DNA of 64,000 bases from Pseudomonadota bacterium. GTDB taxonomy: Bacteria > Pseudomonadota > Alphaproteobacteria > Geminicoccales > Geminicoccaceae. The stretch spans positions 1 to 64,000 of the forward strand of contig JAUQQO010000009.1 of assembly GCA_030549795.1 (NCBI GenBank), read 5' to 3'. The position numbers and the translations under genes are program-made. Positions 8,948 through 18,709 of this stretch are shown here, one piece after another (the first letter of the stretch is position 1; each line of letters starts with the position of its first letter). The notes beneath the pieces were generated by a model. That model saw only the letters and a list, made by a program, of their open reading frames with translations. It searched no databases and was not told the DNA's origin.

Positions 8948-9658
8948 TTAGGGCGCGATGGCGATCGCCACGCGGCGGTTCTGCCGCCCTTTCTTCTCGA
9001 TCTTGACGATGCGCACGCGGCCGATCTCGCCCGTGCGGCGCACATGGGTGCCGCCGCAGGCTTGCAGATCCACCCCTTCGATCTCCACGAGGCGGATTTG
9101 CCCCACACCCTTGGGCGGTCGCACCCACATCGTCTTGACGAGCTCGGGGCGCCGTTCGAGCTCGGCCTCCTCAATCCACAGCGCCCGCACCGGCAGATCG
9201 GCTTCGACCCACGCCACGAGCTTCGCCTCGATCGCTGCGCGGTCGGGAGGCTCCGGCAGGTCGAAGTCGAGCCTTCCTTCGAGCTCGCCCACGGCGCCAC
9301 CGGTGACCGGTGCGGCCACCGCCGCTGAGAGCAGGTGGAGCGCCGTGTGGGCGCGCATGAGCCGATAGCGCCGCTCCCAGTCGATCACCGCCTCAACGCG
9401 CATCCCACAAATGAGCGGTTCGCTCCCTTCCACCGGGACGTGCACGATGAGCGCGTCCTCGCCCTTGCGGGTGTCGACGATCGCCACCTTCCGCCCGTCT
9501 TCGAGGAGGAGATGGCCGCGATCACCCGGCTGCCCGCCGCCAGCGGGATAGAAGACGGTGCGGTCGAGAACGATCCCTTCGGGGCGAACCGCGCAGATGC
9601 GCGCGCTGCAGGCGCGCGCGTACGGATCGTCGCGAAAGAGCGCTTCGCTCACCGTCAC
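8948..9658 (-). CDS. alaX: Alanyl-tRNA editing protein AlaX
   Basis: A 236-residue free-standing editing domain that hydrolyses Ser or Gly mis-attached to tRNA-Ala. Both zinc-binding elements of the AlaRS editing fold are present: HTALHLL (HxxxH) and CGGTHV (CxxxH). The N-terminal beta-barrel with YPAGGGQPGDRG identifies the AlaX-M type. A GTG start follows GAGGACG. It is divergent from the ABC ATPase gene. Confidence 0.93.
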   Translation of the reverse strand: MTVSEALFRDDPYARACSARICAVRPEGIVLDRTVFYPAGGGQPGDRGHLLLEDGRKVAIVDTRKGEDALIVHVPVEGSEPLICGMRVEAVIDWERRYRLMRAHTALHLLSAAVAAPVTGGAVGELEGRLDFDLPEPPDRAAIEAKLVAWVEADLPVRALWIEEAELERRPELVKTMWVRPPKGVGQIRLVEIEGVDLQACGGTHVRRTGEIGRVRIVKIEKKGRQNRRVAIAIAP

Positions 9659-9760
9659 CGTCCTCGGTTTCGCAAGCGGCGCCGTTTACAGCCGGGCTCT
9701 GATCGGTCTAGCCCTCGCCGAGCGAGAGAAGAAGAGGAGCGGAGATCGGCGCCCATCGCC

Positions 9761-10849
<1,089 letters not shown>

Positions 10850-10926
10850 CAGGCCCCTTGCACCGTTGGCGCTGGCGAACGCCGAAGTGTGTGCGTTAGC
10901 CTCGCCTCGATCGCAAAGGACCGCCC

Positions 10927-11583
10927 ATGACCGGCCACGACACACTCACCGCACGGCTTGCCCGCTGCTACACCGGGGTCGTGCACGATGCGATGCGAGC
11001 TTTGGGGCTCGCGAACTTCGTCTTGCCGCCCGAGATCCGCCTTTTCGACACCTCGCGCCGGCTGGCGGGCCCGGTTCAGACCGCCACCGGCCATCTCGAT
11101 GAGCGAGCGGACCCGCACACGACCCTTCTCGCCTGGACGGGCCTTCTCGCGCAGGCCAAGCCCGGCCATGTGCTGGTCTGCCAACCGCACACCCATGCGC
11201 TCGCGCTCATGGGCGAGCTCTCGGCCGAAACGTTGCAGCGCAAGGGCATGCTCGGTTATGTGGTCGATGGAGCGGCGCGCGATCTCGCATCGATCGCCCG
11301 CATCGGCTTTCCGATCGCCTTTCGCCACGCCACCCCCGCCGACATCGTCGGACGCTGGCTCGTGGATGCCTTGGATGTGCCGATCGTCATCGGCGAAGTG
11401 CGCATCTTGCCCGGCGATTATCTCTTGGCCGATGCCGATGGCATCGTGGTGATTCCCCAAGCGCGCGTACAGGACGTGGTCGGCGAAGCCGAACGCGCCA
11501 TGGGAGCCGAGGATCTCGTGCGCCAAGCCATCCTCGACGGCATGGACCCGCAAGAAGCCTACCGCCGCTACGGCAAGTTCTAA
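10927..11583 (+). CDS. RraA / class II aldolase-like (HMG/CHA aldolase) family protein
   Basis: A 218-residue protein of the RraA fold. The G-x(20)-R-D metal and pyruvate-binding signature is visible (GELSAETLQRKG, then VVDGAARDLASI). This family includes HMG/CHA aldolases and oxaloacetate decarboxylases as well as RNase E inhibitors. The intact catalytic Arg-Asp pair favours an aldolase or decarboxylase here. No aromatic-degradation genes are close by. It converges on the AsmA-like gene. Confidence 0.88.
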   Translation: MTGHDTLTARLARCYTGVVHDAMRALGLANFVLPPEIRLFDTSRRLAGPVQTATGHLDERADPHTTLLAWTGLLAQAKPGHVLVCQPHTHALALMGELSAETLQRKGMLGYVVDGAARDLASIARIGFPIAFRHATPADIVGRWLVDALDVPIVIGEVRILPGDYLLADADGIVVIPQARVQDVVGEAERAMGAEDLVRQAILDGMDPQEAYRRYGKF

Positions 11584-11607
11584 ACGCACACAGAGCTTCA
11601 CCGTCGC

Positions 11608-11630
11608 GATCGAAAACGGCCCTTTTCGCG
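11608..11630. terminator. Weak dyad between convergent genes
   Basis: CGAAAA and TTTTCG arms with a 6-nt loop lie between the RraA-type gene and the convergent AsmA-like gene. The run of A on one side and T on the other could serve both strands, but the stem is short. Confidence 0.3.
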
Positions 11631-11649
11631 TCGGGGGATCGAAAGAACG

Positions 11650-13779
11650 TCAATCCTCGCGCGCTTCGATCGCAAGCCCGAGCGTCTTGGCCGCTTGCCC
11701 GGGCGTTGCGAGCATGCCCAAGAACGCCGCCATGAAGCTTACCGGTTGCGCCGGAGCGAGACGGACCACCAACACCCGTGGCTTGAGGAGGAACTTTTCG
11801 AGTTCACTTGTGCGCTTTTGATCGAGAAGCGAGCGCAGGGGCTCTTCGGCCCTAAGATCGCGGATCAATTGTTTGACGAAATCAGCGCGTTTCTTGCCGG
11901 CTTCCCGAGCCATGGCCTCGATCCGGCGATCCACGAGCCCCCGATCGAGAAGACGCAGCTCGGCGCGAATGAGCTTGGCATCGGTGGATGCGGTGACCGG
12001 ATCGACCGCCGGATCGGCTCCGAGCTTGCCCAAAAGGCTCATGCGCAAGCCGAACAGCCCGAGGGCGTCGAGCTCAAGCGGATCGAGGGCGAAAGCGAGC
12101 GTCGCTTCGTCGTATGAGGAAAGCAGGCGCAAGCCCATGCGCAGTCGGTCGACGCCGGCGATCGCGAGCGCTGCCTGCAATTCCTCCACCTCGAGGACCT
12201 CGGGGTCGAGCACGAGATCGGTGAGATGGAACTCTCCGCGCTTGTTGCTCGCCTGCTGATCGAGACGCAGCGCCAGGCGCTCGAACCCGAAGCCGATGCG
12301 GTCGTCTTTGCGGAAGGTGAACCCGGCAAGGAGGGTGCGGCTGTCCCACATGAGCCGCGCGAGCTCGGCCTGCAGCGCCTGCAGCCCTTCTTGGGTGCGC
12401 GGGGCGGCCTCGAGCCGCGTGGCGAAGTCGGGCGGCATCATCGTCACCGCGCTCTGCTCGAAGCGCGCAAGATCGAGCTCGCTTCCGTCTTCGTTGTGGA
12501 TCCGCAGACCCGCAAGCTCGATTGCCCCGAGGCGATTCGCGACAAGCCCGTCCCAGCGTAGGCGCGCGAGCGCAACGCCCGACCCCTGGCTGTCGAAGGC
12601 CTCTAGCTCTTCAAGGCGCACCGGCCCGACCGCAAAGCGGCCGAGTTCGGCGGCGAACTCGAGGGCCGCGAAGCTGTGCGCGAGCTCTTCGTCTTCGGCG
12701 CCGTCCTCACCTGCGGGGGCCGGCTCGGCCTCCGCAGCGACCGCGTCCTCGCTCGCTCGCTCGGATTCCGCCCCCGTTTCCTGCATCACCCGCACAAGAG
12801 TATCGCCAAGGAGTTCTCCTGCGCGTACGAGGCGCTCGAAGCGGACCCGGCTCCAATCCACGTGCGCGAGCTCCACGAGCGCGACGCCAAAGCGGCCATC
12901 GCTCTCTTTGATGGCGAGATCCTCGAGACGAAACCGCTCAAGGCGACCATCGCCCAGGTGCGCGAGTTCGAAGCCGGCAAGCGTCATTCGGCCATCGCTC
13001 GATTCGAGGGCGAGCCGGGCGAGCCGAACTCCCGATAAACGGAGGCGATCGAGCGCTGCGAACAAGGCGCTTGGATCCTCTGCGGCGCGGGCGACGAGCT
13101 CGGGATCGAAATCGCGCAGATCGAGAAGGTCGAGAGCGAGGGATTCGAGCGCGAGGCGCTCATCCGGCGTTGTGCGCACCGCAAGGCGTTCGAGCGTGAA
13201 GCCCTCAAGGCGCTCTTGGGCAAAGCGGGCGATGACAAGGCGCGCCGCATCGGCGCGCACATCCGGCCCTTCAAAGTGCAGGTCTTCGAGGGTGAGGGGT
13301 CCGAGCGTCGAGCGGGCGAGCGCCTCCTGCGGCGCTTCGGCCGCAAGCGCCGCCGTCAAGGCTTCGATGTCGACCCGCGCGCCCTCGATCGCCCCGATGC
13401 GGAGCGTGCCGCGCTCTTGCGCCAACTGCACGACCACCGCTTGGGCGCGGGCGGAAGCGCTGCGCCCCAGCTCCGCAAGGCTCCCGACTTGCGCGAGCTC
13501 GACCATGCCCGCCTCGAGCGTTCGCACCGGAGCGGAGGCGGGCAGCTCGAGGCGCACTCCCTCCACCGCCACGCTAAGCCAGAAGGGTCGAGCATCGAGC
13601 CGCTGCCAACTCAGCCGCGCCCCCTCCGGCAGCCTGCGGCCGGCTTCTTCGAGCGCGAAGACGGCGCGCGTCTCCATCCACGCCTCGAGCGCGGCGTGCG
13701 CCGCGAACAGCCCCAGCGAGAGGAGCACGCCCCCAGAGACCACGCGCCGCATCGCACCGCCCCACCATCGCGTTTGCAT
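11650..13779 (-). CDS. Large AsmA-like exported or inner-membrane-anchored protein of unknown function
   Basis: A 709-residue protein. An N-terminal signal anchor (RRVVSGGVLLSLGLFAAHAAL) is followed by a long periplasmic region built from repeated short units such as LEDLHFEG, LERLAVRT, LEDLAIKE and LERLALRL. This is the leucine-rich beta-strand rhythm seen in AsmA/DUF945-type proteins. The ATG at 13779 is preferred because the longer frame would run into the upstream hydrolase gene; an ATG at 13752 is also possible. It is the last gene of a run with cfa and the hydrolase. AsmA-like proteins are linked to phospholipid transport and envelope assembly, which would suit the cfa neighbour, but the assignment rests on pattern only. 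Confidence 0.7.
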   Translation of the reverse strand: MQTRWWGGAMRRVVSGGVLLSLGLFAAHAALEAWMETRAVFALEEAGRRLPEGARLSWQRLDARPFWLSVAVEGVRLELPASAPVRTLEAGMVELAQVGSLAELGRSASARAQAVVVQLAQERGTLRIGAIEGARVDIEALTAALAAEAPQEALARSTLGPLTLEDLHFEGPDVRADAARLVIARFAQERLEGFTLERLAVRTTPDERLALESLALDLLDLRDFDPELVARAAEDPSALFAALDRLRLSGVRLARLALESSDGRMTLAGFELAHLGDGRLERFRLEDLAIKESDGRFGVALVELAHVDWSRVRFERLVRAGELLGDTLVRVMQETGAESERASEDAVAAEAEPAPAGEDGAEDEELAHSFAALEFAAELGRFAVGPVRLEELEAFDSQGSGVALARLRWDGLVANRLGAIELAGLRIHNEDGSELDLARFEQSAVTMMPPDFATRLEAAPRTQEGLQALQAELARLMWDSRTLLAGFTFRKDDRIGFGFERLALRLDQQASNKRGEFHLTDLVLDPEVLEVEELQAALAIAGVDRLRMGLRLLSSYDEATLAFALDPLELDALGLFGLRMSLLGKLGADPAVDPVTASTDAKLIRAELRLLDRGLVDRRIEAMAREAGKKRADFVKQLIRDLRAEEPLRSLLDQKRTSELEKFLLKPRVLVVRLAPAQPVSFMAAFLGMLATPGQAAKTLGLAIEARED

Positions 13780-13825
13780 CGCAGCGAGTGTGCCAAAGGC
13801 CGCGCGCGCACTGCAAGCTTTGTGA

Positions 13826-14623
13826 TCAGGCCGGGGGTAGGAAGCGATCGAGGAGAGCGCGCAGCTCTTCGGCTGCATCGACGTGCACCCAGTGTCCCGC
13901 ATCGGGCAGCGTGACGAGCTCGAGAGCGGGAAACAGGCGGCGAAAAACCGCCTCGTGCTCGTCCAGCACATACTGCGAGCGGCCGCCCCTGATCACAAGC
14001 GTGGGCAGATCCGGCGGAGCCGGCGGAAGCGAAGCGGGAAATCCGACGATCGCGGGCATCGCCTCAAGCAGCACGGGCAGATTGGGCAGCCAGGCGAGGC
14101 GGCCCGCCCGCGAATCGAGGTTGCTTGCGAGAAAGGCGCGCAGGCGCGGATCGCCGATCGCGGAAGCGAGCGCGGCTTCGACTTCGGCGCGGCGGGTAAA
14201 GCGTGCGGGGTCGATGGCCAGCATGCTGCGCATATAGGCCTCGAATTCGGGCCGAGGCCCATAGTCGACGGGTGCTATGTCGACCACCACCAGCCGCTCG
14301 ACCCGCCGCGGGCGGGTGAGGGCGAAGGTCATCGCCGCCTTGCCGCCCATGCTGTGGCCGAGCAGCGAAGCGCGTTTGAGATGCAGCCGGTCGAGCAGCA
14401 CCTCGAGGTCGGCCGCCATCGCCAAATAGTCCATCACCGGGTGGTGCGGCGAGCGGCCGTGGTTGCGCAGATCGACGAGGATCAAGCGGCGCCGAGCCGC
14501 CAGGGTTTTGCCGAGGCTCACCCAATTGCGGCCTTGACCGAGCAGGCCGTGGAGAACGAGGGTCGGCGGTCCTGCGCCCAGCTCGTGGAAGGCGAGCGCG
14601 ACCGGCTCGTGCGAACCGCTCAC
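13826..14623 (-). CDS. Alpha/beta hydrolase (YbfF-like esterase family)
   Basis: A 265-residue hydrolase. The oxyanion-hole motif HGLLGQGRNW, the nucleophile elbow GHSMGG, and a late His in DAGHWVHVD form the expected fold. The start is a GTG overlapping the cfa stop by 4 nt (GTGA); the open frame extends further upstream into cfa, but this is a shadow. Translational coupling to cfa suggests a lipid or ester substrate. The nearest family match is YbfF-type acyl-esterases. Confidence 0.9.
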   Translation of the reverse strand: MSGSHEPVALAFHELGAGPPTLVLHGLLGQGRNWVSLGKTLAARRRLILVDLRNHGRSPHHPVMDYLAMAADLEVLLDRLHLKRASLLGHSMGGKAAMTFALTRPRRVERLVVVDIAPVDYGPRPEFEAYMRSMLAIDPARFTRRAEVEAALASAIGDPRLRAFLASNLDSRAGRLAWLPNLPVLLEAMPAIVGFPASLPPAPPDLPTLVIRGGRSQYVLDEHEAVFRRLFPALELVTLPDAGHWVHVDAAEELRALLDRFLPPA

Positions 14624-15864
14624 TCGGCCGCGCGCAGCTGCGCCGAGCGCTCGGCGGCCACGAGTTCGCGCTCGCGATCGACCATGTAGTCGCGTACGAG
14701 CGGCACGGCCTTCCTGTCCTTGGCGATCTGCAGATGGAAGACCATGATGTCGCCGACGCGGAAGGAGAGCTCGCTGCCGATCAGGTAGAACTCCCACATG
14801 CGGCAGAAGCGCTCGTCGTAGATTTCGCGAATGCGCGCGCGGTTGCGGTTGAATTTTTCGCGCCACAGCCGCAGCGTCTCGGCATAGTGCAAGCGCAAAA
14901 TCTCGCAGTCGGTGAGCCAGAGGCCGGAGCGCTCGAGCGCTGGGATGACCTCGGAGAGCGCGGGAATGTAGCCGCCCGGGAAGATGTATTTGCGGATCCA
15001 GGGGTTGGGGAAATGCGGTCCGCCCATGTGGCCCATGGAGTGGATGAGGACCACGCCGTCGGGGGTTAACAGCTCCTTAATCTTGGCGAAGAGCTCGCCA
15101 TAATGAGCGCGGCCGACATGTTCGAGCATGCCGACCGAGACGATGCGGTCGAAGCGTCCTTGGACCTCGCGATAGTCTTGGTAGAGGAAGCGGCAGCGGT
15201 CGGCGAGGCCTTCGCGCCGGGCGCGCTCGTTCGCATAGGCGACTTGTTCTTTGGAGAGCGTGACCCCGGTCACATCGACGCCGAAGGTGCGGGCGAGATA
15301 GCGACCCAGCGCGCCCCAGCCGCAGCCCATGTCCAACACCTTCATGCCCGGCTCGAGCAAGAGCTTGGCGGCGATGTGGCGCTCTTTGGCACGCTGGGCC
15401 TCTTCGAGGTCGCAATCGGGGTGCGGGAAATAAGCGCAAGTATACTCGCGCTCACTGTCCAAGAACAACTCATAGAGCTCGCCCGAGAGATCGTAATGAT
15501 GGGCGATGTTGCGCTTGGCACGCCAGATCGGGTTGCGGTCGTAAGCAAAGCGCAGGAAGTTGAGACCGCCCTGCACCCACCGCACCCAACCGCGGCGGTC
15601 GTTGCGGGCGACGTTGCCCATCAACAGTTCCAGAAGGTCGTAAAGACTGCCCTCCTCGATCGTGAGCCGCCCATCCATATAGGCTTCGCCGACGGCGAGT
15701 TCGGCATCGAAGAGAAGGCGCCATTCGATCGCTCGATCGTGCAAGCGGATCGTCACCTTGGGTCCATCAGAAGATCCGGAAAAGCTATGGCGCGCGCCCG
15801 AGGCGTCGATCACCGTAAGCGTGCCCCATAAGACGAACCGGTCGAGGAGGCCTTTGACGAGCAT
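14620..15864 (-). CDS. cfa: Cyclopropane-fatty-acyl-phospholipid synthase
   Basis: A 414-residue SAM-dependent enzyme that methylenates unsaturated acyl chains of membrane phospholipids. The SAM-binding motif VLDMGCGWGALGRYLA is present, followed by SVGMLEHVG and the family end region (MWEFYLIGSELSFR). The ATG at 15864 is chosen over an upstream ATG because GGGAGA lies just before it and the extra N-terminus is not family-like. It leads a run with the overlapping hydrolase and the AsmA-like gene. A candidate sigma-70 promoter lies just upstream. Confidence 0.94.
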   Translation of the reverse strand: MLVKGLLDRFVLWGTLTVIDASGARHSFSGSSDGPKVTIRLHDRAIEWRLLFDAELAVGEAYMDGRLTIEEGSLYDLLELLMGNVARNDRRGWVRWVQGGLNFLRFAYDRNPIWRAKRNIAHHYDLSGELYELFLDSEREYTCAYFPHPDCDLEEAQRAKERHIAAKLLLEPGMKVLDMGCGWGALGRYLARTFGVDVTGVTLSKEQVAYANERARREGLADRCRFLYQDYREVQGRFDRIVSVGMLEHVGRAHYGELFAKIKELLTPDGVVLIHSMGHMGGPHFPNPWIRKYIFPGGYIPALSEVIPALERSGLWLTDCEILRLHYAETLRLWREKFNRNRARIREIYDERFCRMWEFYLIGSELSFRVGDIMVFHLQIAKDRKAVPLVRDYMVDRERELVAAERSAQLRAAE

Positions 15865-15920
15865 GGCGTTCTCCCGAACTCCCGCGCCGCGGCGCCGCTT
15901 TCCCTTGGAATTGCTTGAAA

Positions 15921-15948
15921 ATTCTAGCCGGATGGCGGGATGCGACAA
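15921..15948 (-). promoter_or_regulatory. Candidate sigma-70 promoter for cfa
   Basis: On the minus strand TTGTCG, a 16-nt spacer and TAGAAT stand about 57-84 bases before the cfa ATG. The -10 box matches five of six consensus bases and the -35 box four. cfa can therefore be transcribed separately from the alg44-like gene upstream. Confidence 0.5.
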
Positions 15949-15994
15949 GCGCTGACGTCACGCCGCTTCGGCATTGGTGCGCCGCGGCAGCACC

Positions 15995-17032
15995 CTACTC
16001 GAACCGCACCTCCACCGGCGCGCCGAGGAGCTCGAAGTCGAGCGGCCGTTCCGGTCGGATCAACACCGAAAGCGGCCGCCGGCCGGCGGCGAGCGGATCC
16101 CCGGCGGAAAGCGCCAACAGTTGCGGGCGCAAATCGATCCGCTCGATGCGCCCGCCCACCGTTCCAAGACCATAGGGAAGGCTGATCTGCGCGCGATCGC
16201 CGAGCGCAAGACGGCGGGCGGCGGCGGGGGAAACGCTCGCGCGCACCACAAGCGGCCGATCGACAGTGGCAAAGAGCGCTACCGGCTCACCGGCCACAAC
16301 CGGTTGCCCAGGCTCCACGAGCCAGCTCACAAGCGCGCATTCGCAAGGGCTTGTGAGCGCGACGTCACGTCCGTCCGCAACGCGCAGGGTGGCAAAAGGG
16401 GCACCGTAAGCGAGCACGGGCTCGATCTCGCGCGGCTCGAGAAGGCCTGAAGCGGGAGCGGGAACCCGCACCACCGGCGCTTCCACCACCGCTCCTTCCG
16501 CCCGCACGATGAGCCAGCGCTCGCGGAAGCCGAGATACGCAATGGCTGCGAGCACAACAGCAGCCAGCCCGACGAGCGCGGAGCCCATGATCCGGCGCGC
16601 CTTTTTCGGACGCGCAGCGAGCTCGGGTTCGGAAAAGAGTTGACGGCGTTTTTCGCCGATCGTCACGGCGATGAGCTCATCAGCACCGATGATCTCGCCG
16701 GCGAGATAGGCCTCGACCACGCGCCGGAAGACCGCGAGCTGCCCAGCGGAAAGGCGAACGAACCGACAACCGAAGCGGGATTGGTCCTCGAGTCGATAGA
16801 CGAGCTCGGCCTCGAGATCGAGGCTTAGCTCGAAATCTTCGAAAGGCAATATGAGGCGAACGGCAAACCGTTCTCCGGGTTGCCGCCTGGGCAGTGCTGC
16901 GAGCACGCCGAACCCACCGATCGACCAATCATCGACCGAATAGCGCTGACCGTCGATCTCGACCGTGATCGGAATGCGCAGTCGGACGTGCTGACGATGG
17001 ATCTCGGTTTCCTGTTCGATCTGCACCGCCAT
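15995..17032 (-). CDS. PilZ-domain membrane-fusion protein, Alg44-like
   Basis: A 345-residue protein. The N-terminal PilZ domain carries both c-di-GMP-binding elements: R13-x3-R17 (RQHVR) and D35-x-S37-x2-G40 (DWSIGG). A single membrane helix follows (MGSALVGLAAVVLAAIAYLGF, about 149-170). The periplasmic part is a HlyD/biotinyl-lipoyl-type fold (VPAPASGLLEPREIEPVLAYG). This is the architecture of Alg44, the c-di-GMP receptor that activates the alginate polymerase Alg8. The Alg8-like gene lies 10 bp upstream. The polymer made is not known. Confidence 0.88.
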   Translation of the reverse strand: MAVQIEQETEIHRQHVRLRIPITVEIDGQRYSVDDWSIGGFGVLAALPRRQPGERFAVRLILPFEDFELSLDLEAELVYRLEDQSRFGCRFVRLSAGQLAVFRRVVEAYLAGEIIGADELIAVTIGEKRRQLFSEPELAARPKKARRIMGSALVGLAAVVLAAIAYLGFRERWLIVRAEGAVVEAPVVRVPAPASGLLEPREIEPVLAYGAPFATLRVADGRDVALTSPCECALVSWLVEPGQPVVAGEPVALFATVDRPLVVRASVSPAAARRLALGDRAQISLPYGLGTVGGRIERIDLRPQLLALSAGDPLAAGRRPLSVLIRPERPLDFELLGAPVEVRFE

Positions 17033-17042
17033 GGCACCTCGG

Positions 17043-18623
17043 CTAGAAGCGGTCGAAGGGCAACAGTGCGGACGGCCACGAGCATAGCCCGGTTGCGAAG
17101 GCTACGGCCGTGATGAGGCTTGCGAGCGCAAGCAGGTGCAGCGCTAAGGATCCGGCCTCACGGGCGAGCGCCGAGCGCGGGCGCGGGCTTGCGATCGCCT
17201 GCCGGGTCCAGCGTTGACGATCGAGGCGGAAGAGCACCCAACCCTTGACGAGCGCGCCAAAGACCTGATCGAGCCAGAGAAGCCAAGGCCAGGTGCCACT
17301 CAACCTGCCGCTTACCACGCCGAGGCCAAGGCTCAAGAGTAGCCGTGTCGCCAGCACCCAAATCACATAAGCATACAGCAAAAGAGGCCCATAGAAGGGA
17401 AGCAACAGCAAGACTGCGATCGGCCCAATAAGCGGTGTCCAAATCGAAATGCGCTGATCAACAAGACACCACCACAAGAAGAAACCGAGGCGGGCCGGTC
17501 CGAGCGCGAGCGCCTTGCGCCCACCGCGCAGCATGTTCCCCGACCAGCGCACGAGAAGAGGCGTGATCGCAGCGAAAAAGCCGGAAGCCGGCGGATGTTC
17601 GACGGTGAGCACGCGCACATCCGGCACATAGAGCATGGGCAAGCCGCGCTCGAGGATCCAAACCCAGGTGGATTTGTCTTCGCCGGTGAGGAAGGCGATG
17701 CGCCCGAGACGCCAATGCGCGAGCCCATCACGCTCGATGCGCGCGATGAGCTCGGGATGGGTGGCGATGGCGGCGCGGTAGATCGCCATGCGCCCGGTCA
17801 CCGCGAGCAACTTTCGCGACATCCCGAGCGAGCAGAACAGGAGATGACGGCGCGCGAAGCGCAAGCGGAACCAGAAGCTCAAAAGCGCAGAGCCATAGGT
17901 CAACGCGTCCTGATCGGTCGTAAGCGCGGCGAGCTCGGGGTCGAGGGCGAAAAAGGGCAAGGTGCGCGAAAGCGAACCCGGTGTCAGCAGCGCGTCGCCG
18001 TCCATGACCACCACCGCCGCGCGCGGGTGGACGCGCCGGCGGGCAACCGCCCGCAGCGCCGCCGCCAGCGCCTGCCGCTTGCCGGTGGGTGGCAGGCGCA
18101 ACAGCACGAGGTGAAGGCGAAGCGCTGGCGGCGCGCTTTGCGCGAGCGCCTTAAGAAGGCGAACATCGGCCGGCTCGACCACGGCCGCGACCAGGGTCGT
18201 GGGCAGACCCGTGCGCGCCGCTTCCGCAAGTGCCGCGCGGATCGCCGCGGCGACCGTCTCGGGGGGGATGCGGTAGATCGTAAAGACGAGCACGAGCTCG
18301 GGTACGAGCGTCGCGAGTCCGTGCGTCTCGACGCATTCATGGGCGCGCTGGCGCAGCTTGGGGAACAGCAAGAAACGATAGCACACCGCGCGCAGGAAAT
18401 GGACAGCACCCCAGCTGTAGCGCCAGACGCCGATGATGCCGAGGAAGATGATAAAACTATGCGCCTTGGGATCGAAAAGCGGCGCCGGTGCGTAAACGAG
18501 AAGGACAGCGAGCAAGCCGAGTTGGATAAGAACGGACACCAGCCTTCCACCGGTTCGGCAGCCGGCATGCACGCCAGGCTGAGCCGTGGCCGAGGACTTA
18601 GCGGTTTGTGGTGCACGAGGCAA
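17043..18623 (-). CDS. Processive family 2 glycosyltransferase, Alg8-like
   Basis: A 526-residue inner-membrane polysaccharide synthase. Two N-terminal helices are followed by a cytoplasmic GT2 domain with the D208-G-D210 metal site, the GEDKSTW block (314-320) and the RWSGNMLRGG segment characteristic of the Alg8 mannuronan synthase family. C-terminal helices follow. Together with the Alg44-like gene it forms a c-di-GMP-activated polymerase pair. No AlgK/E export, epimerase, lyase or acetylase gene is in the window, so the product may not be alginate. It is divergent from the degenerate response regulator gene, whose ATG is 87 bp away. Confidence 0.88.
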   Translation of the reverse strand: MPRAPQTAKSSATAQPGVHAGCRTGGRLVSVLIQLGLLAVLLVYAPAPLFDPKAHSFIIFLGIIGVWRYSWGAVHFLRAVCYRFLLFPKLRQRAHECVETHGLATLVPELVLVFTIYRIPPETVAAAIRAALAEAARTGLPTTLVAAVVEPADVRLLKALAQSAPPALRLHLVLLRLPPTGKRQALAAALRAVARRRVHPRAAVVVMDGDALLTPGSLSRTLPFFALDPELAALTTDQDALTYGSALLSFWFRLRFARRHLLFCSLGMSRKLLAVTGRMAIYRAAIATHPELIARIERDGLAHWRLGRIAFLTGEDKSTWVWILERGLPMLYVPDVRVLTVEHPPASGFFAAITPLLVRWSGNMLRGGRKALALGPARLGFFLWWCLVDQRISIWTPLIGPIAVLLLLPFYGPLLLYAYVIWVLATRLLLSLGLGVVSGRLSGTWPWLLWLDQVFGALVKGWVLFRLDRQRWTRQAIASPRPRSALAREAGSLALHLLALASLITAVAFATGLCSWPSALLPFDRF

Positions 18624-18709
18624 AAGCTCGTTGCTGCTCAGCGAGCGCTCTTCCGAGCCGGATGTCGGTCGGCTAGGCTTGCGGCCGCTTGGCGTGCCGA
18701 GCCCGGATC

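Noticed and set aside
9335-9760. Extension of the PotA-like frame upstream of 9761
   Set aside because: Antisense to alaX and not related to the ABC family.
13780-13971. Longer N-terminus for the AsmA-like gene
   Set aside because: Runs into the hydrolase coding sequence; not membrane- or signal-like.
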